Below are positions 56,353 to 64,000 of a stretch of 64,000 bases of DNA, in pieces. The position numbers and the translations under genes were made by a program. The notes beneath the pieces are model-generated. The model worked only from the letters and a program-made list of their open reading frames with translations. It was not told the DNA's origin and ran no database searches. Numbering within the stretch: position 1 is the first letter of the stretch; every line of letters begins with the position of its first letter. The stretch is from the NCBI GenBank assembly GCA_946406115.1, contig OX291544.1:6820001-6884000 (forward strand), given 5' to 3'. Source of the stretch: Apoda limacodes. Taxonomy: Eukaryota > Arthropoda > Insecta > Lepidoptera > Limacodidae.

Positions 56353-57780
56353 GAAAAATTGAGGGTCGGAGTTTTGTCCAATAATAACAAATTAAATAAA
56401 ACCTTTTGCGTTCACTTCCTCTTTGACAAATAAAAAAATACACTTCTCAAAGGTGGTTCTCGCTACGTTATTAATAAAATGGCTTGAAATAAATATCTTG
56501 GAAGTTTTCCAGGTCGCTGATTGAAAATAAAAAAAATATAATTTAACCGCTACAAAATGGTGGAATCACATGTATAAAAAAATTAGAGATCAATCAGTTA
56601 AGTATAAATCCAATTTAAAATATTTTTTATATTTTTTTTTCCTTTTTTTACTTCCCCCACACCTTGTCCGCTAATACGTTCGACTGGTAATGTAGCGCTT
56701 AACTTAACAGTCCATATTTTGCTAACTGCTGAACCTTGAAATGTATTTCTAAAAATCTGATTGCAATAATCTGAAAGAAATACGTGGACAGGTGAATTGG
56801 TGTGCACCTATTTAGTCTGTCCACATTTTTCACCAACCAAATAGAATAAGTAAAAGACATAATGCGCAGATTGATGCCAATAAAATATGCCAATTGCGTA
56901 CACGTGTACACGTGCATGTGGAAGGTCAAGTGCGATGAACCACACACGAAACGGGTGGATGCGGCTACCATATATACAATTTGTCATCGATAAAGCGGAC
57001 AACAATGTAAGTAAATTTATTCTTATACCGTGTCCTCGCTTTCAGACTGAAAATTTTAAGTGCCAACTTATTTGTGCAGACGAGAATACGTTTTGGGGTT
57101 CCTTGAAACTTCAAGACTTGTAGGTATCGATTTTTATAAATTTTTTGGTGCAAAAAGAGATTATGAAGTTTAGTGATTGTGGTTCTGCAGGCACACATTA
57201 GCAAGCGTATTATTAAATTAAATGATTTACGTAATACCTCTAAAAAAATATAACAATAAACCATATTATAAGGCTTCCTTATACGTCTTAGAGTCATACA
57301 CGTATGGTCTAATGGTAAACACCAATACAAACAAAAAGTAAAGTGCAAAGCTGGTTCGGGCAAGCGTTCGGGCCATATGACCGATACGAACGAAACCGAA
57401 AATGGCCAACAATGGTATGAAATTCCCTGTTCAACGATATCTCATTCGATGAGTCGGAGGTCCGCCTAAATTTAAAATGTTAATATATTTTTTAGCGTTT
57501 ATAACTGCCATCTCTTCCAATTCTAAGCTTTTAAACCCTTATAGTCTGGTCAAAATAGACATAGACCCTTGCATAAATTCCTAAAAAACTGATTTTAACA
57601 TGAACTTTGTGTGTTCTACACAGCTACTTGTAAACCCATACCAAAAATTAAGTCACCCGTTGCAACTTTACGACGTGAAGTGTCTGTAAAAAAATATATT
57701 TCCATGGAAATTCTCTATCGAGATAAAAAGTATACTTTGCCAAGTAAAGGAATAGTGCCCCTGTATTAACCACGGAAGTA
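56353..57780. other. Non-genic interval
   Basis: No gene or classifiable repeat was recognised. Several short frames overlap on both strands near 56800-57360 without motifs. Phrases such as CTTGTAAACCCATACC occur near 57630. Confidence 0.4.
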
Positions 57781-57781
57781 C

Positions 57782-58560
57782 CTATTCTCGCAGGAACTCC
57801 CGATAGGGATATAAATATTCAGCTACCTTTTTATCAAAAACCAAGTTGCCTCGTTGCCACGTTGCGACGTTAAGAAATAGTGTCCCACGTGATACTAAAA
57901 ATATTTCCGTAGAAATACATAATTGTCGACGTTGTGTGTAAATCTTCGGCCACGGCCTTAACTGATGTAACTGCTTCAATGAATTTCTTATTAATAGGCA
58001 CTGGAACGAAAAGCGTGGTGAGGATCTATCAATCGTTTTTATGCAATCCACAAGGTTATCAAACGACAAAAAGTCAACACCAATCATAGGCTTCGAAACG
58101 TCAGCTTCCACAAATCTCCATTTAAATACACGGCGCAGTCCAAAATTCAGCTGCGTGTCCAGTCATACGTAGGTATAGCAGTACCGTTGGCAGCAAAAAG
58201 CTGATAATCTGTTCTACAACGGTATTCTTTTATTGCCTTGCGTGGATATACACAAAGATCAGAACCAGTGTCAATCACAAAATTTAATTTTGAATCACGG
58301 TCGGTAACAAAAAGGCGACCAGGTAAACCAAGGCAGTCGTTGGTCGCTACTTCCGGCTGCCCGAGCAGTTTTCCGATGATGAAGATTCCCAAATTTATTA
58401 TGATACCAACACGATGTATGATGTCGTTCCTTAGATGAAAATCTTTTCTTTTTATTAGAATTATAATGTCTTTCACGAGAAAAAGAACGTAAATGGGAAC
58501 GGGAAGAACATAGTTGAAAGTTTAGTGAAGCCATTTCTCTAGTCAGCTCAGCAACTTGTG
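57782..58560 (-). pseudogene. Ty3/gypsy Gag-protease fragment, minus strand
   Basis: Read leftward: Gag C-terminus (58534-58380) with SRSHLRSFSRERHY and CWYHNKFGN; aspartic protease (about 58330-58150) with RLFVTDRDSKLNFVIDTGSD and AANGTAIPTYDW; then FVEADVSKPMIGVDFLSFDN (58112-58050), the segment after protease. RT was not found. Frame changes between Gag and protease and near 58140 make it defective. It may be related to the RT scrap at 38115-38330. Confidence 0.75.
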
Positions 58561-58784
58561 TCCTTAAATTTCCTTAATATGCTATGACCTTATATAGTCG
58601 AAACTTGTGTGGTCGAGGGTACAATCTCATGTACTTACTTTGTCCGCTAACTCAGCTAAAGAATCGAGTCTGACGTTGAATTAAAATTATCTTGAAATAA
58701 AAAAAAAATCATACTATGAATGCGAAGTTTGTTTTATTATCCTTTGTTCAACTGGTGCATTTTATCTATCTATCTAATACCTTT

Positions 58785-58802
58785 AAACGAGCAATTCTTG
58801 TA

Positions 58803-58852
<50 letters not shown>

Positions 58853-59135
58853 ATCTGAATCTCGGAAACGGCTCCATCGATTTTCATGAAATTTTGTATG
58901 TAGAGGGTTTCAGGGGCGATATATCGATCTAGCTAGGTTTCATTTTCAGAAAACGTCGTATAAACTGCTTAAATATGACTCTTTTTGACATCTGATGGCG
59001 AGTAGTAATACTATTATTTTAACCGAAACAGCAACGATAAGGCTACTTGACTATAGATGGTGGTTGTTCAGCTACTTGACAGTAGATGGCGTTGCTAAAA
59101 AAACCGAGCAAAGGTCGGTCCTCCAGGTACTTAGG
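58785..59135 (-). repeat. Interspersed repeat, copy 2, with TA microsatellite
   Basis: Reverse of the repeat at 41850-42147: CCTTTAAACGAGCAATTCTT, then (TA)n at 58801-58847, CTGAATCTCGGAAACGGCTC, GGTTTCATTTTCAGAAAACG, AGATGGCGTTGCTAAAAAAA and CGAGCAAAGGTCGGTCCTCC. Longer than copy 1 because of the TA run and a second GTAGATGG unit. Confidence 0.7.
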
Positions 59136-59159
59136 CTTAAATTAAGCACATGAATAGTA

Positions 59160-59387
59160 GTAGAGACGTAGAAGGAGGCTACTTTTAATTCCGGAAAATT
59201 CACAAATTTCCGCATAAATAACTATAACCAGATTCACGTGCGGCTATCATTGACTACAGCTATAATTGCATGCAAGCAATGTAGCAATCTTACTACTACT
59301 TACGTACTACTATAATGAAGGTGTTGTCGTAGCAATCCCACGCCGTCATCCGAATTCAGCGTAGGCTTATCCGCAGGCAAAAGCTAG
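59160..59387 (+). repeat. Helitron-like 3' end
   Basis: Ends CAGCGTAGGCTTATCCGCAG then GCAAAAG and CTAG|T at 59384-59388. The 5' limit is not clear. Confidence 0.5.
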
Positions 59388-59460
59388 TCTTTATAATATT
59401 TCTATACTAATACTAATAGCTTAATACGCTTAGGTTAGATAAAGTAGTTTTTGGTTAGGA

Positions 59461-59478
59461 AGGGAGGGGGGGGGGGGG
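59461..59478. repeat. Poly-G run
   Basis: AGGGA is followed by 13 G (59466-59478). It can form a G-quadruplex and is prone to length errors. Confidence 0.85.
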
Positions 59479-59745
59479 TCAGTACAATAGCAATACCTAC
59501 TATCTGCTCCAAGATAATAATTGGTCTAGAAATATACGACGGAATCACTACATAAATTTGAGTACCTATATCCAGTATAATATATTTTTTATTTCGTTTA
59601 TATCCATTAAATTAGTTTTTCTTGCTGCACCGCATAACTCTTTGATTACAATTAAAATGTTTGCTGTAGATTTAGCCTCCTATACTAACTCTGTGCTAAT
59701 TGGATGCTTCTTTGCGACATCATGCATTAACAAACATACAGATTT

Positions 59746-60000
59746 TTAGCTTTGCCCGCGGCTCCGCCTGCGCTAAATTTGCTTTGCGACGTGGGTTTTC
59801 TGATTACATTAAGAAAGTTTACTATAGCTATTGATATAGGTCGTCACGTCAAATTCGTTTAAAGTTATCACTGGGGAACTTCTGAATTTTCCAGGATAAA
59901 ATTTAGCCCGTCTCTTCTAATATCTATATGCAAAATTTTAGCTTAATTAGATGTTACGTTGTGATATTTAGTATTAACAAAAAAACAAACATATATTAGT
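59746..60000 (-). repeat. Helitron-like element, minus strand
   Basis: Begins TTAGCTTTGCCCGCGGCTCC then GCCTGCGCTAAATTTGC, the reverse of the GCGGGCAAAGCTAA terminus. The body has AGGATAAAATTTAGCCCGTC and CAAAATTTTAGCTTAATTAG. The 5' end is approximate. Confidence 0.55.
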
Positions 60001-60715
60001 CTGGATCTCGTTTTAGCTATCTAAGCTAAGCGAAGCGCAACCTTTTCTCGAAGCGCTTCGTTGTTTTTTTGGACCCTCATTACTTGGGTTTGGATTATAC
60101 CAGATAAACAAAATTCTCGGGATAAGAGGTCAGTAGTAAATTTATTAAATATATTAAGTTTATACGTTTATCAGCGTTATACTTTAGATTTTATTGATAT
60201 ATAAAAAACCTCGATTTCGTCACTAACTGACTCACTGATGATCATCAAAATTCTTAGGGTACTTCTTGAAGACCCAGAAAGCTGAAATTTCATATGTCTA
60301 GCTTACAAACAACAAAAATAATCTAAAATTTGGAACTTTTATCCCCCAACCCCGTAAACTGGGAGATGAAAGTTTGTATTAGACTTCCGCAAATAACTAA
60401 CTAACTAACCCTACACGCCCTAAATCTAAAAACCCTAACTTCACACTTCGCTACTGTTACATGGGCATAAATTAAAAATTCACTGTTCATGACTTTTCTG
60501 TTATATAATAGTTCTTGTAGTAACGAAACGGCCAAGCCACATATTTTGACTAAGGCGTAGAGTTTGTGAAGTTGGGGCTTGTAGAGTTAGGGCGTGTAGA
60601 GTTAGAAGCTTGGCTCTATATGAGTTCTGATAACTTTTTGACAGTGGGAGCCATATGGTCTCGTCTTAGCAACATATTATATGAAAATGTTTTTGGTGGG
60701 ATTATACAGTTTTCT
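60001..60715. other. Non-genic repeat-derived interval
   Basis: No gene. CGAAGCGCAACCTTTTCTCG and CGAAGCGCTTCG near 60033-60060 are partly palindromic. CTAACCCTACACGCCCTAAA (60402) is roughly inverted relative to TAGAGTTAGGGCGTGTAGAG (60584). These are degraded repeats. Confidence 0.4.
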
Positions 60716-60809
60716 TTATTTACTTTTAAGTAAGTGTTACTTCAAGGTCAGACAACTTCGTCATGTTTTTGAATAATTATCAGTATATATAAGGCAGCTT
60801 GCAGTATCT
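60716..60809 (+). promoter_or_regulatory. Catalase copy 2 core promoter
   Basis: TATATAAG at 60786-60793 preceded by AATAATTATCAG, as in copy 1. TAAGTGTTACTTCAAGGTCAG is also shared. The similarity starts abruptly at about 60716, which probably marks the limit of the duplicated or conserved block. Confidence 0.65.
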
Positions 60810-60854
60810 CGTATTGAATTCTAGAAGAAGGCGGCAGGTGGAAACAACCTAACG
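60803..60854 (+). other. Catalase copy 2 exon 1 (5' UTR)
   Basis: Matches copy 1 exon 1: CAGTATCTCGTATTGAATTC, AGAAGAAGGCGG, then AAACAACCTAACG at the donor GTAAGT (60855). It is noncoding and would join the acceptor at 62988-62989. The 5' end is approximate. Confidence 0.6.
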
Positions 60855-61176
60855 GTAAGTAGTATTTAAAAATTTATTACTAAACTAAAATGTTGTTTGA
60901 TTAGTTTCATGTCAGACTTGTTTACGAAACCTTGTAGATACTGGTATTTAGTAACTTCATCTTGATTACTTGATCTGAGAAAGATCAAGTAATGTAAGGA
61001 AAGATCCTGGGTACCAGTGCCTAGGTGCAGGGTTCTAATCAGTTGTCTGTATTGAAGTATTTTTTTACAGAAAAATAAAAACCTACTTCAAATATTACCT
61101 ATATGTACAAATTAGAAAAAACATTTTTTTTATAACTTCAAAGAAAAGAGCATTCAACGACAAAAAAATTGGATTA

Positions 61177-61693
61177 CAGTAATACCCCGACTTACACTAC
61201 CTCGACATACGCGAGTTCGGAGTTACGCGATTTTTTAGGCTCAAACGTGTAGCGCGGAATAGACGCGTAGGTACAAGAAAATTACGATTTTGTGTGTTGT
61301 GCGATGACCTAAGATATGTACTAAGTACTTTCGCATCTAAAAGAAGTAGAACCGACTCTTTTGCTTCAAACAAGCAAAGAAAAACATTATCTTTGAAGTG
61401 TAAACTTTACATTATTATTATAAATTATTGACTCGTCAGACGACTTTGTTAGATTTTATGAAACCTTCTACATCAAAATAACTTCAGATTGTGTTTATTC
61501 GGATTCAGATTTGTCATATTATCTACAATTAGTTACACATTTATTTCCTTAATTATTGTTTTATTTAGTCTCCGGTCCCAATTAAACATACTTTGTATGT
61601 CTTTATATGCATTATTGTACCCCGACTTACGCAAATTCGACTTACACGGATAGCGCTTTGTCCCACCTATCGCGTAAGTCCGGGGTATTACTG
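61177..61693. mobile_element. TIR element with TA duplication (pogo/Tigger-like MITE)
   Basis: Starts CAGTAATACCCCGACTTACA after TA (61175-61176). It ends GTAAGTCCGGGGTATTACTG before TA (61694-61695), so the ends are inverted repeats of about 20 bp. CAG ends, TA duplication and CGACTTACGC wording resemble pogo/Tigger-type elements. It has no transposase; 517 bp. It sits in intron 1 of copy 2 and is absent from copy 1. Confidence 0.75.
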
Positions 61694-62083
61694 TATTAAC
61701 ATTTAGATATTTGCGATTATTTATTTAGTTACTTATTTTTAGAGTCGGTAAGAAATAAACTTAATATATTTATACCAGCCATAGACTATTATTCATTCTT
61801 TAGATAACTTTAAAAAAATATAGGTATATAGGTATTTTTTTTGGAAAAATTACTTTGTTTTAAATTTTTTGTGGTTATTATTTCTTTGTTTACTTTAGTA
61901 TGGGAAGGTTTTATAAACGCGTGATCGAGGTAGCGCCGTTTGGAGAAAACTAATGATCCTTTAAAAAAACAGAAAAAAAATTAAAACGAGAGTGATGAGC
62001 AGTGATATTGCAGACTTTCTCAAATTATAGCGTAAAATATTTTTTCCCGGATAAGTACAAGCTCAGAAAGTCATGCTAAACGG
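61694..62083. other. Intron 1 of catalase copy 2, middle part
   Basis: AT-rich, no element recognised. It has no clear counterpart in copy 1. Confidence 0.45.
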
Positions 62084-62388
62084 CTTACTGGGAGCTTCTT
62101 GCAAAAAGTCTTGATTCCACGTCAAACTTATGAATTCGGGAGTAAAATGTATGCAAGTTCTTGTTCTTCTTCTTTTTTCTTTCTTTTTTCGTTCTTCGGG
62201 TCTTAAGAGGTAAGACCTACTTGCATACATTTTTTATCGAATTGCACAGTCTGGCGTGCTTCAAACTGTTCATAATAAACTCCCAGTACTTTCACGGGTC
62301 TCGAGTAGGAAGACCCACTTACATCAGTTTTCTATCGGTTTTCTGAGCCTAAAGTGCTCCAGACTTTTCGCAATAAGTTACCAGTAAG
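62084..62388. repeat. Inverted-repeat MITE in copy 2 intron 1
   Basis: CTTACTGGGAGCTTCTTGCA (62084) is inverted relative to the end, read backwards as CTTACTGGTAACTTATTGCG (62388). The next AAAAGTCTTGA/AAAAGTCTGGA also pair. The interior contains GTATGCAAGTTC and ACTTGCATACATTTT, which are inverted too. The family recurs at 45612-45868. Confidence 0.65.
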
Positions 62389-62622
62389 ATCATCATGCCA
62401 ATTGTGCCCTTTGACTCGTGCCCAATAAACCACCAGTAACGTGAGTGGCGAGGTAAATAGCGAGCGTGCGTTTAGACAATTGTGTAAATGCGCCATTACA
62501 AGTATTAAATTAATTAAAACTTAACAAGTCACGTGTCTGAGAAGGATCACAGAATTAATAACACTTTTAATCATGTGTAAATAAAAGATGGTGTTTGTTG
62601 CGGATGGCAGGGGACCGTGAGA

Positions 62623-62989
62623 AGGGTGGTGCAGCAGTGGACCAACATAAGCTGATATGATGATGATGTAAGCGCCATCTAGTGAAAATAGATTATTGAG
62701 AGAAACATAGGTACTCGTGGCTTAGTAACATTGAATTTTGGAAACGTTAGCGAAGTTAAGCAATCTCAGGCGAGTTCAGTCATTGAATGGGTGACCTGGA
62801 GATCTAGAGGCATTTTTGTTGTTCTTGTATGTAAATTAGATAGTGGTGGAGAACATCAAGTACGCGAGTCCGACTCATGCTTGATTATTTTTTTTTTTTC
62901 TCTTGAGGTACGGAACCTTAAATATAGTTTTAGGGACAGTTATCGGAATAAAACCGTCTTTCAATTCCTTTTTTTTGCTTCTCGTATAG
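62623..62989 (+). other. Distal intron 1 of catalase copy 2 (duplicated block)
   Basis: Aligns with 17757-18131: AACATAAGCTGATATGATGA, GCGCCATCTAGTGAAAATAG, GATCTAGAGGCATTTTTG, and the acceptor CTCGTATAG at 62989. An open frame here (62731-63090) runs through the acceptor and is not a gene. Confidence 0.75.
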
Positions 62990-63100
62990 ATATCCAATAT
63001 GCGTCCAATATGGCTGTTGATGTGCCTGTGTGCGGGCGCAGCAGTGGCCGAACTCAGTCCCTCAGCTCTTCAATTAGCGAATTTCGCTAAACATTTTAAA
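62990..63100 (+). CDS. Secreted catalase copy 2, exon 2 (signal peptide)
   Basis: After the acceptor TATAG the leader ATATCCAAT is identical to copy 1. The ATG at 62999 opens a 34-codon exon, MRPIWLLMCLCAGAAVAE then LSPSALQLANFAKHFK, ending in phase 0 at the donor GTAAGT (63101). Predicted signal peptide with a cut after AVA. The catalase exon must lie beyond 64000; the last 100 bases of the window match the region just before exon 3 in copy 1. Protein-level conservation with changes clustered after the signal peptide suggests both exons were under selection. Confidence 0.72.
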
Positions 63101-63295
63101 GTAAGTATCGTCTTCCAGAGTAAATTAGTATTGGATGTCCGGTTTTTATTGATATTTTCGTAACTCATTGGTTTAACATGCCTTAAATTAAGTTTTAAGT
63201 GTACAACCTACATGTTTGGAGTTTATAGACCCAATGTTTGGGGATCGTGCCATGTCTAGCATGATCAGAAATCGTTAAGCATATTACAACGAATT

Positions 63296-63535
63296 GAGAA
63301 CCAAGTTGCGCGGTGGTAGAACATTGGGCTGCTATGTCGCAAATCCCAGGTTCGATTTCCGGAAGGGGCAAACAATATAATTACAATTTGTACTTGTAAA
63401 GTTGTCTCGACTCTGGTTTGTGTCCGGTACGGGCGATAGGAAACTATCGGTGAAACATGATTGTACGAGCATACGTTCCTTATATCTCTGACCAACCCTT
63501 CGTGAATAAATGTTGCAGTAAAATATGATTGTTAC
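63296..63535 (+). repeat. tRNA-derived SINE in intron 2 of copy 2
   Basis: A box TGCGCGGTGGTAGAACATTGG, B box GGTTCGATTTCC (63349-63360), body TAAAGTTGTCTCGACTCTGG and TATCTCTGACCAACCCTTCG, ending near GAATAAATGTTGCAG. The equivalent SINE in copy 1 is truncated at 18560. Confidence 0.7.
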
Positions 63536-64000
63536 TAGTATAGGTATATTTAAAAAAAAATAACTGCTTACTTGCTTTAGAACCAACTTATCTCAATTTT
63601 AAATTTGTAATAGTTAAATCATATTATAGAGTTTATATAACTATCATATTTAATGATTACAAATCAAAACAAAAGCAAAAGTGGTCTAAGTAATTGTAAT
63701 TAATAAGTCATAATAAATAAATAAATAAATAGGTAATAAGTAGTAATAATTGTAAGTAAAATATATATTTATAAATATATATATATATTTAATATTATAT
63801 GAATGAATTATGGTTTTGGCAGTATTTAAAATTAACGTTATTTATTTATATGTAAAAAAATCTTAGCATTTCAATTTTAATCCTTTTCCATTATTTGCTC
63901 TAAGCATGTCTGGAAAAATCGCTGTATTGCTTTTAATTTTTTTTAGTTCATGATTGTTTTTATTTTGTACACTAAATTTTTTGTATTATTACTCACTGGA
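63536..64000 (+). other. Intron 2 of catalase copy 2, to window edge
   Basis: AT-rich sequence with an AAATAAATAAATAAAT run and a TATATAT stretch. From about 63900 it matches 25805-25925 of copy 1 (ATGTCTGGAAAAATCG, TTGCTTTTAATTTTTTT, TTTTTATTTTG). Exon 3 should begin about 70 bases beyond the edge if spacing is kept. Confidence 0.65.

Noticed and set aside
58720..58932. ORF with a long Tyr-Ile repeat
   Set aside because: This is translation of the TA microsatellite.
62731..63090. 119-codon ORF covering copy 2 exon 2
   Set aside because: It reads through the intron and acceptor in a different frame from the signal peptide.

Overview
The window looks like lepidopteran (moth or butterfly) nuclear DNA. 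It is AT-rich, and its one clear host gene has introns with GTAAGT donors. The rest is dense with repeat types I know from Lepidoptera: Helitrons ending in a GCGAAGCCGCGGGC(A/G)AAAAGCTAG|T-like tail, tRNA-derived SINEs, a non-LTR family ending in GCTTACCATCAGGCGGGCCG, BEL/Pao, mariner and Tc1 relics. Species is not determinable from sequence alone. No bacterial operon, CRISPR array or rRNA was seen.

The organising structure is a tandem pair of secreted catalase genes on the + strand. Copy 1 has a TATA promoter and noncoding exon 1 (about 7624-7691), a 34-codon signal-peptide exon 2 (18132-18242), and a large exon 3 with the whole catalase domain (25993-27405). Copy 2 repeats the promoter and exon 1 (about 60786-60854) and exon 2 (62990-63100). 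It runs off the right edge in intron 2, whose last visible bases match the sequence just before exon 3 of copy 1. In copy 1 the residue aligning with the catalytic distal Asn is Phe, while the catalytic His and haem-ligand Tyr are kept.

Mobile DNA explains why copy 1 is about 10 times larger than copy 2. Intron 1 of copy 1 holds a minus-strand non-LTR element (8180-10900), three pieces of one LINE family (11254-11920, 14650-15888, 15893-17728) and an RTE fragment. Intron 2 holds a Helitron-like shell ending at 25734. Into that shell went a 1.26-kb foldback palindrome (19288-20546) and a TTAA-flanked inverted-repeat element (20694-24913), which was itself split by a nearly full-length LINE.

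Left of copy 1 lie a BEL/Pao relic with a mariner inserted in it (1-1990) and a decayed autonomous Helitron with Rep/helicase remnants (4145-7489). Between the two catalase copies lie a Tc1 relic, a BEL/Pao relic (30700-34870), Ty3/gypsy and LINE scraps, non-autonomous Helitrons, tandem arrays, SINEs and MITEs. Among them is a probable complete DNA transposon (46466-53497): 30-bp terminal inverted repeats, a perfect 4-bp AGCG target duplication, repeated subterminal TTACAGTAAGT motifs and a decayed minus-strand transposase. This element and the altered secreted catalase pair are the most noteworthy content.
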